Source: Centroberyx gerrardi (taxonomy: Eukaryota; Chordata; Actinopteri; Beryciformes; Berycidae). Taken from it: a DNA stretch of 64,000 nucleotides. The notes below the pieces were generated by a model. That model worked only from the letters and a program-made list of their open reading frames with translations. It was not told the origin of the DNA and ran no database searches. Below, in pieces: positions 47,801 to 60,020 of the stretch (position 1 is the stretch's first letter; each line of letters begins with the position of its first letter). A program made the position numbers and the translations under genes. The stretch is from positions 7,696,121 to 7,760,120 of the forward strand of contig NC_136012.1 of the NCBI RefSeq assembly GCF_048128805.1. The letters run 5' to 3'.

Positions 47801-50800
47801 CAGACCATGAGGCTCCAGCAGGTGGAGAGTCTGGTGAAGGCACTCCAAAAAGAAAATGAAGAGCTGAAAACGCTCCATGCAGAGGAGGCCTTGACCACAC
47901 AGAACCTCTCCATCGATCTCAAGGCAGAGAAGAAGGAGAAGATGGAAGATGAAGCCCTCAAATCCACCAACAGAGAGGCAGAGGTGGGAGGATCTGGAGA
48001 GAAAGATGGAGAACTCCCCAAAAAACCCAAGAAGGCTTCCATGATGAGAAGATTCATCAAGCTCTTTACCCGTCAGGGGAAGGAGAAAAAAAAGGAGAAG
48101 AAAAAGGAGAAGATGGAGTCCGCTTGAGTTGCTTCAAGCCAAGAACCTCAGCACACTGACACCTGTGCTCACTCCCTCTCCTCTCTCCTCACCCACAAAC
48201 ACACCCTTACACTACACCCTCTTCCAACCCACCGTCCCCACACACACCCCACCACCCATTTGCAACCCACCTCCTGACACCTCCTCCCCCCTTTACCTTC
48301 TATTTTCCCTTAATAAAAGATATCACCTTTGATATCTTAAAAATAATGCACCGCCTGTATTGTTTTCATTCTGTAAGTGGCTCTACAGCCAACATTGTAT
48401 GCAGAGGATTTAAGACAGCTGGACATACAATGATGTAGAGAAAATATCAAAGCTGTGTTGGATCTAAAGTTGTTTTTATGTTTTTATCGTATCAATTGTT
48501 TGTGTGGTTTTGCAATTTAAATGCTGTTGTCAAACTGAGAAATGAAAGTGGAACTGCTGTGGTACATTTACCTCATCCTGATGTCACATCATGACCTTGG
48601 AATAATAAGGTCTCATCTGACATTTTAGTCAAAAATAAGTTTATTTATATAATGCAGCTCTAAAACATGTCTTAACATGTTGCTGAATATAGATAGGATA
48701 AGTATGTGATTGAGACAGATTGAGACTTGATTTAGACAGAGGATGGTATCGTTCCTACATTGTTATATTTGACAGAAAACTGTCTGACCAAGAAACTAAT
48801 GGTCAGTTCTCTGTTAGTTGTTGCAGTGGGTCTGATGTCAACCACTAAGCTGCATTCACATCGCTATTCTGTACATCCACTGCTGAAGAAATGAGCCTCT
48901 CTCTGGTTAGGTGTTGTTCAGCAAAGTCTTTATTATTACATCTATGGAGAACAGCATACAGAGATAGAACAAGTGAACTGAACTCATGGGAAACTACAAT
49001 AGTTTCATACAAAGAGACAAACAAGGGTGGAAACGAGTTTGGGGAGTGTATTTAGACCAGTGGTACAGACAGTTAGAGCTGAGTGTGTCTGTTATGAGTT
49101 GTGCCTCCTCTACCAGGACAGAGATGTCTGCCTGTCAAAGTCCATGTCCTACGCTCTGCGCCATGGAGCCAACCAGATGGCTCTTCAAATGAGTGCAGGT
49201 GAGACGCTCACAAACTGGTCTAGGTAAACACCAAGATCACTTTGTATTGCTGCTACTGCTTCTGACACTATTTTGATGGCAAGCGTGGGTCTAAGACGGT
49301 TTTGTTTTTTCAATTTAATACCTACACAGTTAATGAGACATTTGAGCCATTTGGTTTAGGAGCCATAGTTGAAGTTACCGATAAGATAAGATAAGATAAG
49401 GTAAGATAAGATAAGATAAGATAGCACTTTATTAATCCCCTCGGGGAAATTCAGGAATAAATGTCTAAAATTAGATGTGATAATTTGGTACCCGTTTACT
49501 TTTTTGGGTCTTACTAAATATTTACATGACCATGTGACCTGACCTTTAACCCTACTGTACATTGGTATTCTTATTATTAGTTCTGTGACTGTGGCCCCAG
49601 GGGTCAAAGGTTATCTTCATGCCAGATTGTGCCTGGATAGATGTTTTACAATCCGGCAAATGAATCTTATGTTGCATCAGTCTGATATGAAGCTGCTTGG
49701 CTGATGGAATGTGACCGTAACCATGACAACTCTCATCCATAGATGGCTTCCTGTTTGTGGAGGACCTCCTGGCTCACCCGCAGTTCCGCTCCTACTCATT
49801 GGCGGACGTGGAGAGAGTCGTCGCCACCAATGACAAGCGGCGCTTCAAGCTCCGCCCCCACCCGGAGGACGGCCGTCTGCAGATTCGAGCCAATCAGGGC
49901 CATTCGGTACAGGTAGGCGGAGCAGGAGATCTCAGACGAGTCTCAGGTATTCCTGCAGAGACGCATGCTGACGTCTGCAAAGAGCATTGAGGGAGGATAT
50001 TTGATTTCCTCAGCACTCTGGCCACTGATGCACTGTGCATATGCCAGGATTTGTTATCTCCCCGGGTTTACTCTGCATTCAGCATTGCATGTTTATTCAA
50101 TTTACAAAGAAATTGCCTTTGATTGGATAGAAAAGGTTTCCTCTCCCCAGAGTGGACAGACTCACATCATTAGTCTCCATGTGGGGAGAATTGCTGTCTG
50201 ATAAATGTCTAGACTGAGAAGTCACGTTTTTAATCCTACAATAAGAGATGAGTTTTCATTTGAGGGAGTGTTGCGTCTGTTCATCTCTGGAAAGGATATA
50301 GAACCAAACCCCAACACTGAGAGAGAGAGAGAGAGTTTACACATCTATTATGTGTCTATACATTTAGATCCTTAAAGGTCAGGATTTGCATATGGAAAAT
50401 AAACTTTGCGACTTTCAGATCCCACCACAACTCAAAACACAGCTCCATTTTGCTCCATTGGGTGCAAACAAATGTAATCAAACCATTTACAACTTCAAAA
50501 TAGCTTCAAAATTTAAAAAATGTTCAGCTGACATTTACAGTTGGCTCAAATAGCTCTGTCAATCAATTTGAAAGGGAAAAACAACTTGCAATGCAGTAAA
50601 GTAAGCATGAAGTGTCCTGGAACTGTTTCTTTAAAAAGCTGCTAGTAGTCGTTCTGCACTACCAGATCTCCTGAACTAATTAAGCACCAAAATTGTCATC
50701 CCAGGCAGATGTTCTTGACCAGGAAGGAGGAAAATAATCACTTATCTGGGCTCATGCTGCCTTCAATTGCTGTGGGAAATGCCGTTATTGGAGTTGAGAG

Positions 50801-51097
50801 CACATGAATGACCCAACACAGTGATAGGAGTTTATGAGGAGCACTTCATCATGAAGCATACCCCCCACTCTAAATGTGTTGTTGTTGTTGTTGTTGTTGC
50901 TGTCTTCAGGTAACGGATCTGGAGCTGAAGCCGGTCCTGGCAGGTTCTCCAGGCTGTCCTGGTGAGGCGGTTCACGGCTCCTACCTCCGCAGCTGGAGCT
51001 CCATCCAGCAGCAAGGCCTCAGCCGCATGAAGAGGACACACATCCACCTGGCTGCAGGCCTGCCAGGGGAGGACGGCGTCATCAGCGGTAAGCTCTG

Positions 51098-51135
<38 letters not shown>

Positions 51136-51570
51136 CATTTAGGTAAATCAATCTTTTATCTGTTTTCCACCAGGCATGAGGAGAGACTGTGACCTGGCCA
51201 TATTTATTGATGTCCCCAAAGCTCTCGCCGGTAAGACCAGCTGCTAATGATGACTAATGCTAACCAACACACTCAATACTGTGTGTGTGTGTGCAGGCAA
51301 CTCTCTCTCACACCTGTGTGTATGTGTGTATCTGACTATATAGATGGTATTGAGTTCTTCTGGTCAGAGAACGGTGTGTTGCTGACTCCAGGCGATGCAG
51401 AGGGCAAACTGCTGCCCAGATACTTCAGCCGAGCCTTGAGACTGAGGCCTACAAGTAAGGACAACTTCAAGTTTTCTTGAAAGATGGATGGAAAACCGCC
51501 ATTTACTCATTTTTTATTTATTCATTCATTCCCCTCTTGTGTTTCAGGGAGCATCCTGCCGCTGGAATAG
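44885..51570 (+). CDS. trpt1: tRNA 2'-phosphotransferase 1, complete, 7 exons
   Basis: TRPT1/KptA/Tpt1 enzymes transfer a 2'-phosphate from RNA to NAD+, releasing ADP-ribose 1'',2''-cyclic phosphate. Exons: 44885-44971, 49117-49198, 49743-49912, 50910-51087, 51174-51230, 51344-51454, 51548-51570. The CDS is 708 nt, 235 aa, phases closed. Exon 1 encodes a Gly/Arg-rich start (a second ATG at 44900 is equally possible). The core follows: SKSMSYALRHGANQM with the catalytic Arg44-His45 pair, DGFLFVEDLL, RRFKL, IRANQGHSVQ (Arg105), EAVHGSYLRSW, RTHIHLAAGLPGEDGVISGM, RRDCDLAIFID, GVLLTPGD. Intron 1 is 4.1 kb and contains a separate intronless gene on the same strand. The exon 4 acceptor lies behind a (GTT)n tract (about 50878-50899) in place of a plain pyrimidine run. 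The 3' neighbour fermt3 is convergent; in human the two genes are also neighbours. Confidence 0.96.
45894..46168. repeat. Large imperfect inverted repeat upstream of the nested gene
   Basis: Arms 45894-45958 and 46097-46168 are inverted copies, about 65-70 bases each with a handful of changes (core TAATTTATGTGAAATGTATA in the left arm). The spacer is about 140 bases. It ends roughly 160 bases before the TATA box of the nested gene. It may be a MITE-like foldback element. Confidence 0.75.
46260..46340 (+). promoter_or_regulatory. Core promoter of the nested coiled-coil gene
   Basis: In order: CCAATTGG (about 46263), TGACGTAG (about 46286), ATGACGCAATTGG (about 46303, an ATF-C/EBP composite-like site) and TATAAAAG (46333-46340). 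The TATA box lies 153 bases before the ATG. No comparable TATA set-up was noticed at the other genes here. Function is inferred. Confidence 0.6.
46493..48127 (+). CDS. Intronless coiled-coil repeat protein nested in trpt1 intron 1
   Basis: A single uninterrupted frame of 544 codons; I do not recognise the family. The ATG has a purine at -3 and G at +4. Residues about 15-330 are seven diverged copies of a unit of about 46 residues, marked by the motif K-L/V-E/K-A-C-E/K-K-x-x-M/L-A-L, as in KLEACEKDHMALKEEKERA then NLQAEKEEILRREN. Copies 3 and 4 carry a variant EWPSLPQREKAFCGREQ. The rest is heptad-like Lys/Glu coiled coil. The C-terminus is short and basic (MMRRFIKLFTRQGKEKKK), which could be an amphipathic membrane or nucleic-acid contact. 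There is no signal peptide or membrane segment. Its own TATA promoter and an AATAAA at 48312-48317 argue for a real transcription unit, either retroposed or lineage-specific. The antisense frame of 444 codons is a shadow. Confidence 0.65.
   Translation: MEQKEQLHDEETMDPIELARKLKACEADMALQKEWPSLPQRDNPFRRREQSTAGKENVWDLRGKMKEQAMKLEACKKEIMALQKEREQAANPHAEKEEFLCRENEELRRKMKEQAVNVKACEKEDLAALNEKEWPSLPQREKAFCGREQSEAEKENEWDLRRKRKEQAMKVKACKKEDLALLNEKEWPSLPQREKAFCGREQAENEEFLRRENDKLRKEAKQQAMKLKACEKDHMALKKEQERATNLQAEKEEILRRENDKLRKEAKEQAIKLEACEKDHMALKEEKERATNLQAEKEEILRRENEKLRKEAKEQAMKLEACEKEIMALQKDKEGLREQATNLQAEKEEILRRENEELRREMKEWKAKLQSAHELENAHQQEMEKMKTLQKQLRLITEKLTIKLKIKEKKAFNQKKKALLDLNENLEKEKALSHREQTMRLQQVESLVKALQKENEELKTLHAEEALTTQNLSIDLKAEKKEKMEDEALKSTNREAEVGGSGEKDGELPKKPKKASMMRRFIKLFTRQGKEKKKEKKKEKMESA
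48312..48317 (+). terminator. Poly(A) signal of the nested gene
   Basis: AATAAA 185 bases after the stop codon of the coiled-coil ORF, inside trpt1 intron 1. Confidence 0.65.
49377..49451 (-). mobile_element. LINE 3' tail with (GATAA)n end
   Basis: On the minus strand it reads GAATTTCCCCGAGGGGATTA, then AATAAAGTGCTATC, then TTATC repeats. This is a common teleost LINE 3' terminus ending in a pentamer tract. Lies in trpt1 intron 2. Confidence 0.55.
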
Positions 51571-53033
51571 CAGCAGAGAATCCCGTTCTGTAATTGGTCG
51601 CTGAAGGCCTCGGCCGACCGTGCCAGCAGCCCGCGGTTGGCCGGTCTTTGCTGCTAGTTCCCATGGAAACACTTCTTGTTTGGGAGGAGAATCCTAATGT
51701 GGAGGTCTTGGTCTACCAAGCAATAGGACAATACATTCAGACCGCATCCACAGCAATCTGTCATTCATACGTTGTTAGAAGTCATCACTGAAAGGATCTT
51801 GGGGCTTAAAATGACAGGATTGCCTCAGGAAAGCATCGCTCATTTTCAACAGGCTTACGCTAGGAAATCTCACTTTTTATTTATCAAGTACACAGACTTT
51901 GTTTTCGTTACTGCATTGTTAGTGATAGAGTATTGCATCCATCTTACTTCCAAGATAATTTTATCAAGCACTTGTAAAGTGGAAGAGACAGACTGAATAA
52001 GGCAACAACACCCCAGGCCCTTAAAGACAGGAACATCTGAAGCCAGATGTTTCTGTTGTCACTAAGTAGGGAAAGCAGAGGATGCAGAAACAGGCAGACG
52101 CTGTGGTTTTAGTTAACGGACTGCCTTAACCGTCTCTCTAAGATATGAACACACACACAAACACACACAGCATGCCGGGGGAGATAATTGGTTAGAAGCT
52201 TCCTGTGTAGGAAACAGACACAAATTGCCACCATATGCCATAAGGACACAAAGTGCTGCAAAGAAAATGCAAATAGGAATTAATTCTGATTCTATGAGTG
52301 AACACCTCAACGCAGAATGAAGACTGACTTGCTGTATTTATTTTAACATTTCTTTATTCATCTGTGATAAACATTTGATTTCTGAGTGTGTTTGTGGACC
52401 TTGTGTATATTGTTGACACTTGACAAACAGCTGTTGTAATCTGCCGTTCATTTCTAACTAAATGCCTTACAGTAATCAAGTGAGCGTCTTACAACAATAT
52501 GGCTACAGCTGTGGCAGAGCTAATACTCTGGATCCTGACCAACACTGATTACAGTTCCTGATGCTATGAGGCGAATAAGGGGATTTGCTGCTGGTTGACC
52601 CAACTCTTGACTTTACATTGACATCAACTCTGCTCATCTTGGATCGGGGGTCTAGCGCTTTGGCCCAGCAGCTCTCCATCCTGATAGAGCTGCTAAAGGG
52701 AAAGGGAAGTAATCATGAAGACCACCAGAGTCTTGAACAGTCTGAACCAGTTTAGTCTTCCATCCACTGATGTAGCTTATAAATAAGAGTGTAAGTGAAT
52801 AAGAGAAAGCTTAGGTGAGAATAAACGAGTTTACTTGAAATCTCCAAAAATCAAAGGATGGATGGATTGTGGGTTATGATGCATTTCCACAGGAACAGAA
52901 TATCTGCTGTGCTGTACTGGTCTGATCTTCTCATGGTTGTCTAAATGGGGAAATCCCACTCGATGTGGTTTCCCACTGTTCAGACACACAGGAGAAGATC
53001 TGATGTGAGCCAGGAGGATTCAGATGGAACTCT
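51571..53033. other. Convergent 3' region of trpt1 and fermt3
   Basis: No coding exon is seen. AATAAA candidates: 52820-52825 on plus (trpt1) and 52337-52342 or 52353-52358 on minus (fermt3). If used, the two 3'UTRs overlap. Confidence 0.45.
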
Positions 53034-55493
53034 TCAGAGAGCTTCGTGGCCGCCGGTCAGCTTGTGGAAGAGCTCCTCGTTCAGCGTGTCGCTCTTGTCG
53101 CGGCTGCGCGTCGACATGAAAATGTAGCCTCCGATAAACTCGTGGACGATTTTGCAGTCGGCGGTCACGCAGCTGAAGGCGATGTTCACGTTCCCATCAA
53201 ACTCAATGGCCACCTGGAGGGGTTGGAAACACACACACACACACACAAAGGAGAGGAAGAGATATGAGATACTTTTAGTGGTCAGAAAAATGTCGCACTT
53301 GTGTTGTGAAATGGCAGATAGCAACAAAATAAAATGTTGAGGTTATGTTAGAAGTTGCACAGCTCTGCACTGTTAGAACTGTAACTCTCCTCAACTACTA
53401 ACAGTGGGTGTTTAACAGAGTTGAAGAGGTCAGTAAACTCACTCCCATGTCAGCAGTGACACCACCGAGCAGGGTTGGAGTTATTTTTAGTGCAGTGCTG
53501 GACTTCAGGCTTGGTCTCACAGCAGATTGCCAAGGTCTTGGACTTTCCTCAGACTTGAGTCTATTTTGACTCAGTAGTGACTAGCAGTGACTCAGTTTAT
53601 TTGTATTTTTGTAGATTGCAAAAAACATTTTCTCCATCCCCTGTATTAAGCTATTATGACAAATACAGTCACATAATATTAATATTATATGGTCACATAA
53701 TATTTTCTTTCCCATTGAATGCCCTGGACTGCTTCACCTGAAAGGAGGCTTTAGTGCTTTAGTGCATGAGAAACAGCATTAAGCACCACAGATTCCTGGA
53801 AAACAAGGTGGAAATCTTCCCTAACCTGTCGTATGTCCCAGTTGACGTTCCACTGCCTCATGTTGTTGTAGCGCCAGGTCTTGACCACGTCTCCCACCCC
53901 CAGGTCGATGCGGATCAGACGGTTGGGGGCGATGCCCAGGACCTCGTCTTTACGGCTGCCCTTGAACCTGTCGGGTCAAACCTCATTATTTAATTTCCTT
54001 GCTGTAACAAAAGCCAGAGCTCTGTGAGAATACCGCTGACTTGTAAGTCTATATGTGGAAATCCTGGTTCACCGGTTGGATACCTCTCCTTTGTTTCTAT
54101 CATGACTATCATGTAAAAACATTAAAATACTAGGTTTCTAGGTCTCACAAACTAGGTTTGCAAAAGTTTAACCAGCACTATTTGTCAGTAATTCATCTTC
54201 AACATTGCAGTGAGCACAGTGACTAGCACAGTTCCAGGGTGAGTGCAGGGCCTTAAAAACTCTTAAATATTCTGAATTGAGATATCTACATTCCAGGCCA
54301 TGAAAGGTCTTCAGTATAGCTTTAGAGGTCTTAATAATGGTAAGTTTTCTCAAAGTGCCTCTCAACACTTTTGTTCTTTCCATAAAAACAGAACTATTTT
54401 GTTAGCAAATGTCTTAAGATGAATCATCACTTTAATAGTAACCTGTACATTTATGTCAAGTAGCATTTTGTGGCAGTAGGGGTTGGAAACAAATGGCCTC
54501 ATATCAACCAAGTCACACTGAATCTTATCTTGATAGGTCTACATTTTGTGCCAAATTAGATTTTAACTGGCATCAAAAAAGGTTTTAGAAAGCTTTAGAC
54601 TGAACTGAAACCCACAGACACTGTGTGTTATATCACTGTTTACATCCCAGATCCCTCTTCTAGCTACCTGACTACGACGTATGACATGCCAAAGTCGGGC
54701 AGAGCCTGCCAGATCTGCAGGAAGCGCATCAGGGCGTCGGTCAGTGACAGCTGAGCCACGTTCTGGTAGGCCTCCAGGATACGAGGGGTCAGCTGGAGGG
54801 ACAGGCACAGGGTAAAGGGGTCAGATGTAATTAGACAGTTAATTAGTAACCTTTATTCTGCCTGGAGCACAAGGTGGGCAGGAGCTGCAGGGACTAGCAG
54901 GACCGTCCAATTAGTTCAGTTCTATCCAGAAAGGTCATTGAATCCATTTGAAATGGTAATTTGGCACAGGTCTAAATGTGATAAACAGTATGTGGGATCA
55001 ACATAGGGGAGATTGTTGTGATCCAACAGTCCAACAGTCTGTCGAAATACATCTGAGGAATGTTCTTTTAACATTATTCTGTCTATGTGTGTGTGTGTGT
55101 ACAACTGCCTCCTCTCCTGGCCTTGTACCTGTTTGGCCTTGTACTTCTTGTGGTAGCGCGGGGAAACCAGGCTGTGGGTGTTGATGCTGTCGTCGGTGGC
55201 GGGTGCGTTGCCATGGGAACCGGAGTTGGTCTTCTGCATGGCCAGGAAGGAGCGGATACTCTGGATCTCATTCTGGAAAGTGCTGTCTGCCAGGCTCTTC
55301 CCTTTGGAGGCCAGCCGACACGCAGCCATCCACTGGGCATACTGCTGCTCCTGGACGGAGGGAGGGAGAGAGAGAGGTGAGATAGTGAGAGAAAGATGGG
55401 GGAGATGACAGAGAGGAGGCGGATGTGACAGGGCATCACACAGAGAGATGAGGAGAGGGAGAAAGGTAGATAGAGGGTTAGAGAGCTGGGAGG

Positions 55494-55537
<44 letters not shown>

Positions 55538-58500
55538 GTGTGTGTGGAGCTCACATTCTCACAGCGCAGATAGACCTCATTCATGCCCTCAGGCGCTGGA
55601 ATCAGGAGCCGGATGAGGAACTTCTGTCCCGCCACGTTGACATCTGGAGCCACCTCACATCCTGAGTACAGGACAAATGGAACAGTGCTTTGATTTGATA
55701 AAGAATTATTTCACTGGCAGTTAAGAGACGGACTACAGTCACATTTGAACCTACAATGTCACAGAATCTTTTTTTTTTACATGAGAGCCCTGTAGTTGTT
55801 CATAGTACCGGTAGTACTACCGGTACTAGGATCACCAGTCAGGTCACATGGCTTCATTAATTTAAGACTGAAGGAAAAGTGCTGCCAGTTCAGCTCTTCT
55901 GCTGACTGTCAGGCTTTATACCAGATATGGAAAGCTGTTTGGTTGGTTATCAGCTCACTTAGCTATTTATATAGTTAAGTGAGACAGTGAGAATGAAAGC
56001 GTGTGTGTTTGTGTCATGAGGTTTCATGGTAACCTTATAAATTACAGCTCCCTCATTTCATTACAGTGTAATTAGGCAGCAGTGAATATAGCATATGGTA
56101 CGTTATGAGCAGTGATGGAGTGGTAAATCATGTGGTAAGTCATCATAAGGCAAACAGACACTATTATATATAAAAATCAGTTCTAGTTTCAGAAATTCAT
56201 TTATTTATTCTTTATGACCCTATCTTCATATAACTTATGTCAGTTTGATAATACTTGGTATGATGCATACAAAAACATTAATGTCAGACTAAAAAGGCGG
56301 GTCAAGTTAACTCAGTTAAGTGGGTTTACCCTCCACTGCATCCCTGGTTATGAGACGTAATACTAAAAACACTAATACTGTGAGGGAAGAAGAGGGAAAC
56401 TGGGCCAGTTAGGTTCATTTTGCTGCCATGCAAACTTTCTAGCTACGCTGTAGATACAGGGAATGAGAGCTGTAATCTGAACCACTAGCGGCTCCATTTA
56501 ATAATGTATGACACAGTATATGTTGTATTTCTTAGTGGGTTCATTACTTGTGACTGAGCTGTAATATATCCATCTGTAATATATTTGCTACCTTTGAGGT
56601 TAATCTGTTGAATGGGCTCTCCGATGCTCTCCTCCTTGCTCTTGAAGTAGGAGATGGAGGTATCCTGGAACTTGAACCAGTACTGCTTGTAGCCCTTCAG
56701 AGTCAACCTCTTAGGCCTGAAACACACAGTCACACCGCTACAGGCTGGGCTTCACATAAACATCTTGATGCTAAGTACTCATATCTCCAAAAAGTCCGTT
56801 TTTCAGGACAAAGCTGGTTGATTTCTCCCATGTGCACCCATGCAATTTTGGCATTTCACTGTGCTTTTTCACTATGATTTGGCATGGTACTATTGTTATG
56901 AAACATTTTCTACACATGGAGGACTGATCTGTCATTTACAGTGAGAAAATTGAAAAATCACCAATATAAGGCTTTGCAGGAAACATGTTGTTTCATTGTA
57001 AGCCAATAGAAAAAGACTTAGAAAGATGAGACAAAGCCAAACATCTGCTACATAAGTAATAGTATGAAAGTGTATGTGTTTGTCTTGGTGGCTGTATTTT
57101 GTTCTAAAAGAAGGCATTGTGGACTGTGTGGTCGGAAACTGAAGCTCACCTGAATATCTTCAGATAGTCATTGAGCTCTGGTGCGGTCATGTTTTCCTGC
57201 GTGAAAGACAAAGCATTTGAAAACAGAATGAGGAACTATGAGGAAATCAGCTGCTGCTTCTCAGTCGACCCTCCACAATAGGGCTGAACAATTAATCGAA
57301 ATTTTAACGAAATCGCAATATGGCCTACTGCAATTTTCAAATCGCAGGAGGCGCAATATTTGTTAAAGGCGAAATGTGTGTCAAAATACCATTTTAAATT
57401 AAATATTGTCGTGCTGCAGAGATGTCCTGGCCTACACATCATATTCTACAGACTTAAGAAAACATCTTTGTTTGGTACAAATCCCCGCAAAAATCACACC
57501 ATAGTCATTTTAAGACGTTTTTCAATGAAAATGAGAATAATGATGTAAAAATTATCATTCCCTCTAATATCGCAAATCATATCGCAAATGCAATATCAGA
57601 CAAAATAATCGCAATTAGATATTTTTTCAAAATCATTCAGCCCTACTCCACAACTGACATTTGCATGAAAAGTACATCCAGTATATCTGACCAGCATCTC
57701 GGAGGCAGAGCTGCTGTCTCCCTCCATCTTGACCTCCAGGGACAGCAGGGCCGACTCCAGGTCCTCCATGGCCGCACTGGAGCTCAGCGTCTGGGGCTCC
57801 GACTGGGACACCTTGCTGATGTGGTACTGCATGTGTTTGTGTGTGACAGAGCAGAGGAGAAAACACTGTAACCATGTACGAACAAGGTGTTCATTTAAGA
57901 ATTATGCATGTTACTGCTGCAGACACCTAGAACTTCTAGGAGGTTAACTTCTCTAGACTTGAGAAAAACAATGTCTGTCTTTCTCACTGATGTATTCTTA
58001 CTGGATATTTTCATTTGGTTCATTTGGTTTTTGAAGAGAACAGACAATAGAGAGCCCTTTTTTAATGGTTTTTAATACCTTAAATTCCCTGCTACTCGTT
58101 TCTTTATGATGATGCATTCAACTTTCCTATATATAAATATATACTGCATGAGTACTCATAATCTGAGTGTTCATTATGGAATGTACTGTATGATGAAAGC
58201 CAAGTCGATGCTTTCTACTCAGTGAAGTGAAGTGCCACAAGTCAAGCTCATCAAAGTCAGAGCTTTTTCTGAGCTCAAGAACTGAAAAGCCACTTCTGAA
58301 TCCCTGGCCAGTTCAATTCTACCAACATAACACTGGTATCTTAAACCCAACAGATGTATTTATAAAGTTTATCTTCATTTTTCAGCTGTATGGTTTGTCT
58401 CAGCTTATTAGTGAACCTGTCAGTGATGTAAAACAGACTCTGTGGCGCAACGGTAGCGCGTCTGACTCCAGATCAGAAGGTTGCGTGTTCAAATCACGTC

Positions 58501-59847
58501 AGGGTCAAACTGTATGCACAACATCATGGATGCAGCACTATGTACACAGAGGTGTTAATTTTAATTCTTTCAAAGTGAGTTTTTATGGCCAAATGAGCTC
58601 TATTCTATAGCAGTATTATCAATTGTAAAGCAGAAAATATTCTACTGTTCTCAGATAAAACCCAGACTGTTCTCACAGTCTCCTTTACCATCTTTCCTAA
58701 TTCATTTTCTATGGAGCAGCACCAGATTTGACATCACATGACATCACAGGTTCCAGTCTTAGCTCTGTGGTTTCTGTTCACATTAATTGTACAGCAGTAG
58801 ACTATAGGAATGATATGGATTCTTAGATTGGATGGCAGTTGATTGGCATTCTGGTTTAAAGGTCCCATATTATTCAGTTTCCATGATTTTGTTTTCAAAT
58901 ATACTATGGCTCAATGAATTTGGAGACTAAGTCCTGACAGGCAGAACCGACGCAGTACTGGACTCTGATTGGCCGTCAACAACAGCTCCTTTATTTCAAA
59001 TGAGGTAAACCTGCTGAGTGGAGACTTTCCAGTTCAGACTTTTCCAGTTTCAAGGCAGTTTCAGACAAACTGCAGTGAACGCATGCACTGCAGTTTGTCT
59101 GAAACTACCTTGAAAAAATAATGGATTTTTGAAAAAGCAATATACTTTAAATTCAACCACTCAAACAAAAATAAAATATTAACAATGTCTACATGAAATA
59201 TCTTTGATCATATATGTATGTAAATAGAGGAAAATTTGAAATCCTATAACATGGAACCTTTTCATTAGACAAACTGATAGTGTACAAACATTATTATATG
59301 TTTTCCAGCCCTCTGAATATATATTATTTCTGGTCTACCTGTAGCGCTCCAAACAGCATCATCTCCTCCTCGGTGCAGTCGATGTCCTCCAGCAGGACGG
59401 CCCAGCGGGCCTGCTCATACAGCTGGGTCAGACGCACTGCATCGTACTGGAGGACCGAGGAGAGGAAGGGCGAAAAGAAGAGGAGAGAAGAGCGAGAGAG
59501 GGAGAGGAAAGAGAAGGCGAGGGAAGAATGGGGAAGGAGGGAGGGAGTGAGGGAGAGAAAGGGAGAAGGAACAGGGAATACAAGGTCAGTAATCAGTACT
59601 GCAAGGAGTAAAAAATTATGTGGTGCTACACACACACAGGCATCTACAAACACACACATAAACAAACACGTGGACACACACACACGCAGGCACACACACA
59701 CACACACCTTGGGCTCCATATCGTAGAACGCAGAGTATTTGAAGCGGAGCCAGAGTCTGTCATTCTCTTGGACGCCCTGCTGCATGAGAGAACGAGAAGA
59801 GTCCAACCACCTGAGAGAGAGAGAGAGTGAGAGAGAGGGAGAGAGGA

Positions 59848-59878
<31 letters not shown>

Positions 59879-59986
59879 GATAGGTACAGAGAGAGAAACA
59901 AGACATAAAAATGATAGGGATGTAAAGAGAGTAATTTTTCATTTGTGTGATAATAGGCATAATATACATGTATTCACAATGTGTAC

Positions 59987-60020
<34 letters not shown>

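Noticed and set aside
46544..47878. 444-codon antisense ORF rich in Leu/Phe
   Set aside because: It is the shadow of the Lys/Glu-rich repeats of the sense coiled-coil gene, has no own promoter signal, and mirrors the sense repeat period.
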